From contig JAKSZT010053764.1 in the NCBI GenBank assembly GCA_026826555.1, positions 11,001,198 to 11,065,197 on the forward strand: DNA of 64,000 nucleotides, written 5' to 3'. The position numbers were made by a program, and so were the translations under genes. The notes under the pieces are model-generated. The model did not search any database. It was not told the DNA's origin and saw nothing but the letters and a program-made list of their open reading frames with translations. This DNA is from Tolypeutes matacus (taxonomy: Eukaryota; Chordata; Mammalia; Cingulata; Chlamyphoridae). Below are positions 20,975 through 32,920 of the stretch, one piece after another (the first letter of the stretch is position 1; each line of letters starts with the position of its first letter).

Positions 20975-21120
20975 TAACCAATGATTCATTCTTCAACAAA
21001 CATTTGCTGACAGCCCACTATGGTTCAGGCACTACTCTAGTTTCTGAGGATTCAGGAGTAAATAAAATAGGAAAAAAAAAAAACCCTGCTTACATTTGAA
21101 TTCTGATAGAGGAAGAGGTA
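20975..21120 (-). repeat. L2 LINE fossil
   Basis: attcattcttcaacaaacat, then a cactatggttcaggcact-like block and ccctgcttacatttgaattc, is the antisense L2 3' end pattern. Confidence 0.55.
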
Positions 21121-21234
21121 TTTCCCTAGACTAGAATAACGGGTCTGACTATAAATGGTTTCTCAGATTACAATAATGAGTAAAAGTAGTGTATGCTTTT
21201 ACTATCAGGATAACTTCTAAAATTGAACACATAT

Positions 21235-21450
21235 CTATATGTACTTAACCAGTGCAGGGAATTGTACTAACCCCTCTATTAGATAATTTAGATTTTCCAA
21301 CAAATTTACCATGTAGGTATCATCTCAATTCTTGCAGTGAGGGAAGTGAATCACAGAGGGGGTAATTAACTTACCAGAGGTCACAAATATAATAAATGAT
21401 ATAGTCCATATTTTGGCCCAGAAATTCTGACACCAGAGCTCTTAACCATC
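21235..21450 (-). repeat. MIR SINE fossil
   Basis: The segment around gtaggtatcatctcaattc, gaatcacagagggggtaatt and gaggtcacaaatataataaa matches the antisense MIR core. Confidence 0.6.
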
Positions 21451-22920
21451 ACCTTATACAATAAAGTTTAAGACAAATAAGAATGTCCTTTGCCAACCTG
21501 CTGCTGTCATCACTTTTTCCTGAGTCCACAGAGACTTGTCCATTGGCACATTTCCAATATTCTTTCTTACTGTGTAGTCATTCCCTTCCAAATCCATAAG
21601 ACATGAGTCATGCAGGAAAGAAATCTGAACCAAAGTGGGCTGCATTTTCATGGTTTAGATCACTTTTTTAAAAAATTGAATATATAAAAATCAATATGCT
21701 AACAGGTCCAGAAGCTATAACATTCTTTGTAAGAATTAAAAGGGGATATTTACATTTGACTAATCTAGAACATACCTTTAAACACATTCTTTTAATGCAC
21801 CCATGCAATGACTAGTCTGCAAAGAACACATCAGATTGAATATTTTGTAGAAATTGCATAGCCAACTAAGGTTAATAGGCTACTGCAACAGCAGTTAGCA
21901 AGGGAATTATTCCTGTAAGAAAGAGGAAAAGAATAGAGAAAAAGTTATTTGAGAAATATGCAATAAGTATAAAAGAAAAAATTACTATAATATCTGGATT
22001 CTTGTTTTTTAGTAGATTGCCAGATTTCAGGCAAGAAAAGAGTACTAATCTAAAGCCATTTAAACAAGATCTAAATTACATATGTTTTTAAATATCTAAG
22101 TCACTTGTCTTATTCCTTTTTAGCTAAGTATCACAAAACAAAAGTTTTGGGGATTGGTAGTATCATGGAAGAGTAGACTGAAAGAGAGCATTTTTAACGG
22201 AATAAGAATACTCTAATACCAAGTGAAATCATGAATTTGCTTCATGTATATACTTGAATCAGATGATTTAAATGAAAATGATCAGTTTTGATTGGGTTAT
22301 TTCCATTGATTTATTATTAGGGATTTTCTTTATGCCATTTAGACGTAACATTCATCTGAGACAAAAAAATCAAACCGATATATGAGTTTATAATGTTTCC
22401 TTTTATTTATTTATTTTTATCTATATATAATTTAAATCTAATCACTATTTGTCTCCTAGAGCTGCCTTTGTTGTTTTTTTTACCTGATTACCTATTATAG
22501 GTCCTCTTTTAGTCTACCTCAATCTTTATCATAGTGTTTATCTCTTACTTTTTTCAGATATCTAAAAATATTTGATTACAATCCAAATTTCAAGTATTGT
22601 GTATAGAATTACATGATAGTTTCAAGCTTCATCTAAATGCAAGGAACAGACATGAGAAGTTATAGAGCCATTTACAGGAATTAAGTATAATAGAATTTCT
22701 CATTTAGTATTTTTATTGCTATTTCACATTTATAATTACTTTACAGTACAGAAGTGATTTTAAATCTTCTTATACTAGTCTTCTTTGCAGTTCCATGATT
22801 GCCTAAGTACCGCTATTTCCAGTTTAAACTAAAGTGTAAAACAAACGCTAACTTTTTGGTTCTATTAAACTTATAATGGAATCTTATAATGGAATACTAG
22901 GATAGAGAATTAGCAAAACA
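21451..22920. other. AT-rich non-coding DNA, nothing assignable
   Basis: No gene, RNA or repeat that I can support. Confidence 0.4.
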
Positions 22921-22924
22921 GAAA

Positions 22925-23135
22925 TCAAATTCTACCTATGTTACTTACTCACTGTATGATATTAAGTGAGCAAGGCATTTAATCCCTTTGAAATATAGGT
23001 TGTTCCTCTATAAAAGTGAAGTTAATAATACCTTCCTCATAAGGTGATTGCAAGGATTAAAGATCATGCAAATACTAAATTGCTTGACATAGAGTTGATT
23101 ACATTCTAGGCATGTAAACTTTGATTTATACTGTG
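22925..23135 (+). repeat. MIR SINE fossil
   Basis: Sense MIR pattern: gttacttactcactgtatga, ggttgttcctctataaaag, gattgcaaggattaaagatc. Confidence 0.65.
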
Positions 23136-24139
23136 CTGTTATTCCCTTCTTCAAAGAGTATAATTTTCATTAGTTAAATAAATGCTTAATTAAATAAATA
23201 TTTGTACAGGAAACTTAGGTGCTTTAAAAAGAGAGTAACTGAAATACCTTCTCATAATTATAGAACAACAAGGCCATATAAGTTTGGGACTCAGAGAAAT
23301 TTTTTAAATTAACATGGAGGAAAAATCAGGTCTCAGCCCAGCTGTATCTGAGTAAATATATCACATGTGTGAGTGTCTCTGCCTCTATAGATCTTAATTG
23401 GGAGAGGAATGTGATTCACTTTGTTAATTTAAGTTTCAAGGTGTTTTTCACATCTTGGAAGCATTAGATTTAAAAATTATATGTACCCTTTGGAGGTTTG
23501 AAGACGAGAGATGAGAGACAGAGGGGGAGAGAGAAAGAGAGGACTTAAAAGTCCAGGTCAAGGTATTTTAAAAGAAACATACTAAAACTACTCATTTCAA
23601 CAACTGCATGGAAGAGGGGCCAGGATATTGGCATCCAAATTCAAAACCACAAGTCTCTTAGACAAGCCCACAGTCTATTAGAGGTAAGATCTGGAAACAA
23701 TACTACTACTTAGTAAGAAGAAATACAAAATTATGAATGAAATGTGTTATTTAATTAATAACCAAAATTGCCTTATGTAGAAGTAGTCTGATTTAGGAGG
23801 CAGAAGGTTCAAAAACTGTATCAACAATGCTGCACTTTCCTTTCCCTCAAAGATTTTCTTTACTATATTTAACTAAACATAAGTATATTTTTAAAATGGA
23901 AGCATTGTATCAATATTTTCTTTGTACTGAAAACTCCTATATTCAAACATTAATTGAATCAAAGTGAAAGGAGATAATGCCTATCATCAAAATTGTTTTG
24001 TTTATTTATTGGCTTGTTTGTTTTGCTTTCTTTGCTATTTTAATGTGACTATTTCTGGAAATGAAAATATTAATGGGAAATTTCATTAAGACACAAGCAT
24101 ATGAAAATATCTTTAATAGTATATAAAAAACAGCAACAA
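23136..24139. other. AT-rich non-coding DNA, nothing assignable
   Basis: No supported gene or repeat; a short purine-rich GAGA tract lies at about 23500-23545. Confidence 0.4.
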
Positions 24140-24300
24140 TAATATTGGCACCTAATATTCATTGTTTTAAATGCCACTGTGATATGTTTAATTGAATTTT
24201 TATGCCACACTTCAGTAATTTATTCATTTATCAGATAAGAAAATAGAAACTTAGAGAGGGGAAGTGAATTATTCATGATCACAGAGAACATACACCAGTT
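24140..24300 (-). repeat. MIR SINE fossil, weak
   Basis: atcagataagaaaatagaaa, then acttagagaggggaagtgaa and a gatcacagagaac end, fits a diverged antisense MIR. Confidence 0.5.
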
Positions 24301-24650
24301 GATTTCCTTTGGCCTGGAGAAAATGAGTAAGTGAAATGGGTTTAATTTGCAGCTCTAGGCACATCTTTAATACGAGAGGTTTTCCAACATCAATTGCCAA
24401 GATGATGTTACTTGATCCATTCAAAAGACAAATGCTTCTCTTTCTCTTAAGACCATTAAAGTTTTGTTCTTAGAGCAAGGTTTCTTAAAATGGACTTGAG
24501 GATATCCCTTTAAATCATATGCACAGTCATGTGTGTGCTAGTGTAAGAAATGTATGTGGGTGTTTGAATGGGTATGTATTTAGATGTGTGGGTAGATGTA
24601 TATGTCAGTGAATGCATTTTTCTAGATACAGAATGGGTCAATAGCCATCA

Positions 24651-24752
24651 TCGATTTTTTTTTTATTTTTAGGCAGTACCAGAGATTGAACCCAGGACCT
24701 CGTACATGGGAAGCAGGCACTCAGCTACTTGAGCTATATCCATTCCTCCATC
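24651..24752 (-). mobile_element. DAS-type tRNA-derived SINE, inverted
   Basis: Read on the minus strand: ggaatggatatagctcaagt head, tgcctgcttcccatgtacga, B box region gaggtcctgggttcaatc, then a short A-rich tail (the plus-strand T run at 24655-24676). Short monomer form. Confidence 0.8.
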
Positions 24753-25187
24753 TGATTTATAAAAGATCCAATGATACCAAAAAAGTTCAGGAGCCATTGT
24801 TTTATAGGGAATAATTTTTTAGATCAGTGGTTTCAATACCCTTCTCCATATTATAACACCTGGAAAGATTTGTAAAAATACTGATTATATACTCAGCCAA
24901 TGTATTTAATTGGTCTTGGGTAGGGCTAATGCACTGGCATATCTTAAAAGATCCCTAGATGATTCTAATACACAGCTATGGTGAAGAACTGTTTTTTTAA
25001 ATGACATCATATAGATCTGTTCAGTATTATGTTATAGCAATAACACACATTATTTTATTATTGTACAAAAGAAAAATTTTAATTTTCAATTAGGTTTTTT
25101 GATAAACAATGTTTCTGTCTTAAATAAATAAAATATATTTAATTGAAGGTTTCAAATATGCTTTCCCTTAGATATTAGAAAAGGGGG

Positions 25188-25648
25188 TTATTTTAGTTTT
25201 CTTGTTGCTAAAGCAAATACCATGCAATGGGCTGACCTAGACAATGGGATTTTATTGGCTCATTGTTTGAGTCTAAGAGAAGTCCAAAATTGAGGTGTCA
25301 GCAAGGCAATGCTTTCTTCCTGAAGCCTGGCGTTTTGGATCTGGCTGCTAGCTACCCGTGGTCCTTGGCTTTTCTGTCACATGGGAATGCACAAGGTGAT
25401 GTCTTCCCTTTCTCTTTCAAGTCCCAATGACTCTCAACTTCTTGCTCCCCATGCCTTTTCTCTATCTGTATGAACTTCATTCTGCCTATAAAGAATTCTA
25501 GTAATAGGATTAAGACTCATCCTGATTGCCTTGGACCAACCTTAATTGAAATAACCTTACCAAAATGTCTTTCTTACAATGGGTTCACACCCCCAGGAAT
25601 GGATTAAGTTTAAGCACATGTTTTTCTGGATTACATAGCTCCAACCCA
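25188..25648 (-). mobile_element. LTR-like repeat, same family as 39223-39639
   Basis: About 460 bp matching 39223-39639 in order: ttagttttcttgttgct at the left, tggcttttctgtcacatggg in the middle, aatgggttcacacccccagg and aatggattaag at the right. On the minus strand it begins TGGGTT. No clean 5-bp duplication (ggggg and tctca). MaLR-like by layout; subfamily unknown. Confidence 0.55.
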
Positions 25649-26017
25649 TCTCAGTGGTCCTAAGGCTTCATTTATTTTTCTCAAATCACTGTGAAAACCT
25701 TCAGGGGGACAAAATTCATGCATTTTAAAGTAATTATCATGACAACACATTAAATTATCAGACTGACTAAAGAATACAATCTTGCTCATTAATTTGGATT
25801 CTGGGAAGAGATTGGCATCAGTGTTCTTACCTAAGATAATCAGCAATTTAGTAAAGAAAGTCATACTTGAAGTCATTATTAAAATTGATAAAATATGTGA
25901 AGATCAAACATTAATTTGATGCCACTAGAACCAACAAAATTTCTTTTCACACAAAATATAAGAAACAGGAAAATAAGTTTGTATTGTGTGTGTCTGTCTA
26001 TATAAGTGGGTATGTGT

Positions 26018-26036
26018 GTATATATATATATATGTG
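26018..26036. repeat. (TA)n/(GT)n short tandem repeat
   Basis: gtgtgtatatatatatatatg run. Confidence 0.75.
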
Positions 26037-26252
26037 GAAGAGAGAGAATTTCAGGCATTAATTAAAGTAATATTAATTACTGTGCAACTATACTTTAATA
26101 CACTATTCTTGGATATATAAAGCCTCTCAATTTCTTCTAAGAAATGTCTGTTTTTCCTTGATACCATTTTAAGGAAACAAAGAAAGAGTGATTTTCATAT
26201 AAGGAGATGAACCTAATGACATAACTGAAAAAGTGATGGATTAACTAAACTT

Positions 26253-26276
26253 TAAAAAAAAAAAAAAAAAAAAAAA
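26253..26276. repeat. Poly(A) tract
   Basis: A run of more than 20 A residues without a recognisable element upstream. It could be the tail of a short, decayed retroposon. Confidence 0.7.
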
Positions 26277-26289
26277 CAATTATGATAAC

Positions 26290-26450
26290 ATAGAAAAACA
26301 CTTGTATTTAACGCTCTAAACAACACTATCTTTAAGATGAAGAAACTGGGCCTTAAGGAATTTATCTAAGTTCACACATCTAATGAAAATGCTGGAATTA
26401 TGGTCTTACTCCAGAGACAATAGTCTTAGACCCTGTGTTCTCCCTCTGTT
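26290..26450 (-). repeat. MIR SINE fossil
   Basis: atctttaagatgaagaaact, then gggccttaaggaatttatct and agttcacacatctaatg, is an antisense MIR core. Confidence 0.6.
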
Positions 26451-26599
26451 TTTGTATCCCTTTCTTGCATTCTTTCCCTGTTACTTGAATTTGTGAGATG
26501 ATGGATTTTGATGGTCATGACGGGTACATCATTTCTCCAATCTGCTGGGTTCACTTAGGCTCAAACTGAGAGCCTTGGGCCCTGTGGACTAAAAGCAGC

Positions 26600-26760
26600 A
26601 TGTTACAGTGTAAAAAGCATTGATCCTTAAGGCAGAACTGGGTTTCAGCCCCAGACCTGCTATATATCAACTGAGCAGCCTTTTGAAATGCTACTTAATT
26701 TCTTTGAGTTTCAGATCCTTCATTTGTAAATTACAGTCCATTGAGCAGAGAAACATCTAG
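26600..26760 (+). repeat. MIR SINE fossil
   Basis: gcagaactgggtttcagccc, then tttctttgagtttcagatcc and ttcatttgtaaattac, is the sense MIR 5' half and core. Confidence 0.6.
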
Positions 26761-28350
26761 CAACATTTCTCAAAGTGAGGCCTAAGGAACACTAGTTATT
26801 CCCAAACACTTTGGGGAAGCACTGACTGGACTATTCTCTTCTTCCAGAGTCAATATGCACATAAGCATCAGAAAGGCTTTGAGAAGTTCAAGAGTGAAGA
26901 AATGCTTTATTCAAATGTCTCCTACCGTATTTCCACAGAGAATATTTTTGTTTGTTTTTCCCCTCTGGAGAACTCCTTTTCTAGTATTATACCAAACACA
27001 ACTTGGGTAACATGATTAGAAGTTTTATTTTAATTTTTACATTCTATGACTATACCAAACTGAGACACATGTGGTATGTATACTACTTTCTCCTGATTAC
27101 CATTCTGTCTGCACAGAGACAGGCAAGTTAACCATCCATCAAGGATGCTATTCACTGGGACACTGCTAATAGAGCAGAGACTCCATCAGATAAAAGAAGA
27201 ACCATATGTTCTTAGGTTCCTTAGAATTCTTACAGGCTGCTGGGCTGAATATTGCTTGTCTCAAGGTATAGAATGATCCCAAATACAAGAAAGTATCAGT
27301 GATTCATACCTTTTGTAAACTACCCATAATTTAATATTCTCTGGAACTGCGTATATTTTTACAATGGCATTTATGATTCTAAACCATTCACTTCCCTTAC
27401 ATCCCTCCTGAAAATCATTGTTTTCAGATAAAGAATATTGAGTGATATTTACTGTAAGTAAAATGAAAGTACTAATCTTTTACTTAGATATGATAACACA
27501 TGAGAATAAGTCAGAGTGGTGGGACACATGTTGTCTTCACAGAATTCTCTGACGTCCAGTCTAAAAACCAGTCCTTGCAGCGACAACCACAGGAAAAGAT
27601 TAGAATCACTGAAACAAAACAGATCTGGCTAAGTTTGAGAAACAATTGAAACAATAGATGTGTTGAAAAATGCATATTTGGATTTAAATGTTTAGACAGA
27701 ACCATGAACTTCTTCTACGCTTCCTCTTTGGGGGGAACTAAGCTTCCTTACAATACCCCCCTCAGGGAGTTCTCTGGTACCTCCTCCCTCCATGGTCTCT
27801 TCCCTGTTTAAATCAGACTTGTACATGCACTTTCCCTGTCATTTTAGACATGGGCAATGTCTGGGTTTCCTAAACTAACATATTCAAGACTTGTACAAAT
27901 CTTTTTCTGTAATTACCACAACACTAGATGGCTTTTTTATTCATGTGTGCAAACAATGATCCAACTGGGGACAAAAACTTGTACTTTTTTGTCCCATTTG
28001 GAAGATAGTTTCACACTCATTTATATATGATCTTATGAATTTTATAGATGTGGTTGGTGTTAGATTAGCCATCTCTTTTCACTTTTCTTATATATTTTTA
28101 TTTTTTTTTAATTTTAAGTCTTTTTTGTTATAATTGTTGATTTTCAAAACATTTTTCTTCAACATAGTAATATTAAGTTTAAGGTCAGTTTTATCTCTCA
28201 TTATTTTATTCCTTAGCATAATTGAGTTTAAATGTCTTGTTCCAGATACCCTGAAATCTCATTATCTTGGCATAAGTTTAAATATCTTCAAAAATATTTT
28301 TCTCCTTCCATCATTGGTTTTTAATTATTTGTTCTAGAAACAATTAAGAA
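26761..28350. other. Non-coding DNA, nothing assignable
   Basis: No supported gene. Short frames only. Confidence 0.4.
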
Positions 28351-28354
28351 ACTA

Positions 28355-28530
28355 GTACAATTATATATATTTATATGTACATATATGAGTGCAAATATAT
28401 TTTTATATATGTATATATACAAGTTTTAATTTTATATGTGTGTGAATATAAATATATATAACTGTGTATGACTCTATACATATATGTATATATACTCATT
28501 CATATATACTATATGTATGTGCTGTTTGTG
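28355..28530. repeat. TA-rich low-complexity tract
   Basis: Mixed TATATA, TATGTA and GTATAT runs over about 170 bp, probably a decayed microsatellite. Confidence 0.7.
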
Positions 28531-28768
28531 TGAGTTAATATATGCTTATAAATAGGTGATCTTTTTTTCATTTGTGATCTGGTAATTATATATGATGGGT
28601 CTAAACATACAAACTATGCACAAATGGTGTCTGGATAATAAAGACTATGTTTCTTTATAAAATGAAGATATCTTTTGTGATTATAAATGATATTTTACTT
28701 AATTTAATTGGTTTAAATTTTAGTACACAATGATAAATACAATAATTATATTTTAAAAATATTAGCAT

Positions 28769-28979
28769 CGGGAAGCGGCTGTGGCTCAATCAGTAGGGCT
28801 CCCGTTTACCATATGGGAGGCCCCGGGTTCGGTTCCTGGGGCCTCCTGGTGAAGGCAAGCCCGCCCGCATGGCGTGGTTGGCTGACCCAGCGAGCACAAG
28901 CAGCAAGGGGGGGATAAATGAATAAATAAATAAATAAAAATCTTTAAAAAAAAAAAAAAATATATATATATATTTATAT
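28769..28979 (+). mobile_element. DAS-type SINE, near full-length with target duplication
   Basis: This copy has the best preserved head: cgggaagcggctgtggctca (A box), ccgggttcggttcctgg (B box), then cctggtgaaggcaagcccgc and a GC-rich body, an (AAAT)n stretch at about 28914-28938 and poly(A) at 28946-28960. A 10-bp duplication (atattagcat) flanks it at 28759-28768 and 28980-28989. The high GC and good boxes suggest it is younger than its neighbours. Confidence 0.92.
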
Positions 28980-28989
28980 ATATTAGCAT

Positions 28990-30800
28990 TACCAGATTTC
29001 ATGATCTGGGTGTGGGATTAAGAAAAGTAATATAAGAATGGTTAATATCTGTATAGACACACATTTTAACCATCAAATTTAATAGCAATATTGATCTCAT
29101 GTATATAATTCCTGTTCCTGTTATTCACCAATTTAAAGCTGACCTATTGTACCACCTCTCACCGATTTATGGGCACGTGGACAATTTGATTCATGTTCCT
29201 GGTCTTTGCATTTATACATACTGTGATAAAAACTATCTGAATTTGACACATAAATTAATGAAGAATTAATCAGTTTGGCAAAGGTGTTATATAACTCTAG
29301 AACCATGATATATTCAAGACTCTTATGCAATAAGTAGTTTTAGAGCAAATTTAATCTTAATGTAGGATTTGAGCATTGTCGTCAATAATTCAATTGTTAA
29401 CTGGAACTCAAAATGTGTATTATAATATTAAAAAATAAATGTATTGGATCTCAATATAGGAATTAATAGCTTATTAAAAAACTTTTATGTACATTTTTGG
29501 CCAACTGTATTATTTCTCCCCTACCCCACCCTTATCCTCACATTAAGTAAAATGACTAATTATAAATCTCCAACAAATATGACTGGGTAAAGTGTTTTCA
29601 AATAAAAGCCTATACTAAATGGGATATCTGGCAGGTCTGGGAACTTGTTTTCCCTAATAACCATAAAAGTTGTCCCTAGTATACCATTTTACAGCAAAAC
29701 AAAATGTGTATTTTAATATTCACATCGATCCAGCTGGGATCTTCTCCTAATATGTTCTTTTTCTTTCTTTCCCCAGGCATCTACTTATCTTTATATGTAT
29801 CTTTCACTGTGGAGATTTCCATTTTGTAAGATTTTTTTTAAAAAAAAAAATCTTAGCTATTCTCTCTAAAGTGAATTTTAGCCCTAACAGCAAACATCTT
29901 GATACAGTGTCTTGGAATTCCTTTCTTATTCTATAAAATGTCAAACCACTAGGTGAAATGTTCAGAAATATAGTACACAAAAATGTTTTGAGTAGTGCTG
30001 TTCTCACCACTTGAAAAATAATTAGGGTCTATTTCACAAGACTGGGCTGTTAGAACAGAATTAAGTTTAGAAAGGAAACTCCTCAAAACTCAAAGCTTAT
30101 ATGGGTCTCACTTTCAGGTGATAGCCACCAGATTTGAAAATATATCTATCAAAGCATAAACATGATTCAACCATTATTCTTATATTTTGAGTAGAAATTG
30201 TCAAGTTTTCCCCTAACCAAGGCCTAAATTATATATTATTGGATATCAAAATTCAGTTATTATGTCACACTCTCTAAACTTGCCTTGGTACTAATGACAT
30301 ATAAATGAAGGACTTCAAGACTCTGTCTTAATAGCCAATCTAACAATAACAGTTCTCAAAGCTGCTGTCTTGCCCCTGTTGGAGATACTACAGGTCACCA
30401 ATGACATATACTTTGTTTTCATTATTTTGGATATAATTCCTGCTATATGTTGTGTTGTTTCTTAGTCCTATCTCAAATTAGTTAAGGCCATCACACAGAG
30501 AGAGTTAAAGATCACAACTTGACTACCACCTTAAAGTATTGTAGCCATCACTAATAATTTAAGCATATCACCATTCTTTACTGTCCCTAAATTAAAAATA
30601 GGACTGTTCTTATAAAACAGTTATTTATCACATAAAAGCACAGTAATGCTATAATCAGTATAAGGCCCCAGACAATACACTAAAGCCAATTTGATTTATA
30701 AGGAGACTCAATCATAAAACCATATCTAGCTTATTTCTGGTGTACAGGAGCATTGCATTATGTGACACAGTGTAAAGTAGAAAGTTAACTATCCATGTGC
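28990..30800. other. AT-rich non-coding DNA, nothing assignable
   Basis: No gene or clear repeat. Short frames only. Confidence 0.4.
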
Positions 30801-30805
30801 GTGCA

Positions 30806-30829
30806 CACACACACACATACACACACATT
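30806..30829. repeat. (CA)n microsatellite
   Basis: cacacacacacacatacacac just upstream of the L1 5' end. Confidence 0.85.
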
Positions 30830-31618
30830 GTTGATGCAGAACAGACCTACAAAAAATTCAGAAGGCTATATTGTTGGTCTTCCAGGAAGATGGCCTCAGA
30901 GTAGGGTAGAAGTGCTGAACTCTTTTACAAAAACAATGGGGAAGGGTAAAAAGCTCTCTGAGGGAGCTACACATCAGACAAGGAGAGTGCTGCACATCAT
31001 CCAGGAGGGAGAGGGAAAGAGAGATGAAGAGGCCAAAGCAAAAACCATGAGTTACTAGTCCCTGCAGCCAGGAACAGTAACACATCCCCAATCCTCAAGG
31101 CAAACAGCCTGGGAAAACCCCTGCCTCACCATGGCCAACTGAAAGGGGAATGGACATTTTCCTCCCTGGGAGGATGGAGGATGTGGCGGAGGGTGGAAAG
31201 TAGTCTCTTTTCAGTGAGTTTGGCCAGCAGAACCTGTTTTGAATCTTGGCTCTGGCTTTACCAGAATCACCAGCCAGTGGAGGATGAAAGAGACACCACC
31301 ATGGAAAGGTTCACCTATGAACATCATCTGCTGACCAGTCAGGAAACTGCAATAAGTGAAAAACCCTTTTGGATTCTCTCATATCCAGGTACTCTTGAAC
31401 TTGGTGTCTGCCCCATTTGTGGGTCCCTGGCCCTGTTTTGATAACTTAAGTTGGGCAATCTTAAAGATTTAGAATAAGTTGAATGAAAAATGAAAGCAAA
31501 GTTGTGACACAAAACAACTAGGCAAGAGAGAAATTGACCATCAGAGTAAATTCACCAGCATAATCAGATGCCTAGACATCAGCAAAAAATTGCAAGCTAT
31601 ACCAAGAAATAGGAAGAT

Positions 31619-31861
31619 ATGGCCCAGCCAAAGGATGAAATAAAATATCCTGACCAGACACAGGATTTAAGACAATTAATCAATGATGTTCACATAAATA
31701 TCCTAAACCAATTCAAGGAGTTAAAAGGAAATATAGTTAAGGTAATAAAGGACATTAAAAAGACACAGGGTGAATATAATGAACAATTGGAAGGCCTACA
31801 AGGAAAAGTAACAGAGTTTATTGGAATAAAAACACAATGGATGAGATTTTTGAAAAATTAG
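31619..31861 (+). pseudogene. L1 ORF1p N-terminus, interrupted
   Basis: ORF1p is the L1 RNA-binding, trimerising protein. From the ATG at 31619 (MAQPKDEIKYPDQTQD) the frame gives a heptad-rich segment (NILNQFKELKGNIVKVIKDIKK) typical of the coiled coil. The dimeric SINE at 31866 stops the frame at once. Confidence 0.8.
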
Positions 31862-31865
31862 AGGC

Positions 31866-32089
31866 TTGGGGAGTGGATGTAGCTCAAGCAGTTGATTGCC
31901 TGCTTCCCACATATGAGGCCCTGGATTTGATCCCTGGTACCTCCTGAAAACAAAAACAAACAACAAACAAACAAATCAAAAACCAACTTGGGGGAGCCAA
32001 TTTAGCTTAGTGGTTGAGTACCAGCTTCTCACATTCAAAGTACCGGATTGAATCCCTGGCCCCAGTACCTCAAAAAAATAAAATAAAAT
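31866..32089 (+). mobile_element. Dimeric DAS-type SINE in L1 ORF1
   Basis: Two tRNA-like units lie in tandem: left unit 31871-31947 (ggagtggatgtagctcaagc) and right unit 31991-32070 (gggggagccaatttagctta), joined by an A/C-rich linker ending aaaaccaactt. One 11-bp duplication, aaattagaggc, flanks the pair at 31855-31865 and 32090-32100, so the dimer inserted as one unit. The tail is (AAAAT)n. Confidence 0.88.
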
Positions 32090-32100
32090 AAATTAGAGGC

Positions 32101-32500
32101 ATATAACAGCAGGTTTGAATTGATGGAAGATAGAATTAGTGAAATAGAAGAAAGCACATCTGAACTTGAAAAGATAGGAAAACAGGAAAAGAAAAGAATG
32201 GAAAAAATGGAGCAGTGTCTCAAGGAATTGAATGACAAAATAATATACACAAATATACATGTTATAGGTATCCCAGAAGGATAAGAGAATGGAAAAGGGG
32301 CAGAAAAAGTATTTGAGGAAATAATGACTGAAAATTTCCCAACCCTTATAAAAGACATACATATCAATATCGAAGAAGGAAAACACACTGCAAATAGAAT
32401 AAATGTGAATAGACCTACTCTGAGACACTTACTACTCAGAATGACAAATTCCAAGTATAAAGAGAGGATTCTAAAAGCAGCAAGAGAAAAGCAATGAATG
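32101..32500 (+). pseudogene. L1 ORF1p coiled-coil end and RRM/CTD part
   Basis: The frame continues directly after the SINE (LEAYNSRFELMEDRISEIEE), then reaches the RRM-like part (IIYTNIHVIGIPEG, stop, ENGKGAEKVFEEIMTENFP) and ends ERILKAAREKQ. A TAA at 32282-32284 breaks it. Confidence 0.8.
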
Positions 32501-32920
32501 CATCACCATAAGGGAACTTCAGTAAGACTAAGTGCCAATCTCTCTAGAGAAACCATGGAGACAAGAAGGAGTGGTATGATATATTTAAGGTTCTGAAAGA
32601 GAAAAACTGCCAGCCAAGAATATTTCCTCAGCAAAACTATTTTTCAAGTATGAGGGTAAGTTTAAAGTCTTCACAGACAAACAAAAACTGGGAGAGTTTG
32701 TTACCAAAAGATGGGATTTGCCAGTGATACTAAAGGGAGTTCTGCAGCCTGAAAGGAAAAGACAAGGGTGAGAGAATTGGAGAAGAGTGTAGAAATGAAG
32801 ATTATTAGTAAGGGAAACTAAAAGGGTAAAAAAAACAAGAAATAGACAATAGTAAGATATGACAATGGGAAGTAAAAGGATGAAATGAACAAGGTAAGTA
32901 ATGCCTTTATAGTAATAACA
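32500..32920 (+). pseudogene. L1 ORF1 C-terminus and inter-ORF region
   Basis: Recognisable pieces (ETMETRR, then a KVLKEKNCQPRI-like block at 32585-32625, then LPKDGICQ) correspond to the C-terminal domain of older L1 ORF1. Several frameshifts. The stretch 32760-32910 is an inter-ORF region. Confidence 0.6.

Noticed and set aside
28355..28530. Replication origin or matrix attachment region
   Set aside because: Only AT-rich low complexity is visible; nothing specific supports either.
28769..28860. tRNA gene (A and B boxes present)
   Set aside because: The boxes sit in a SINE with an (AAAT)n/poly(A) tail and target duplication, and the sequence does not fold as a full cloverleaf with an acceptor stem.
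31181..31441. 86-codon frame as a host exon
   Set aside because: It lies in the 5' UTR of the L1, before ORF1.
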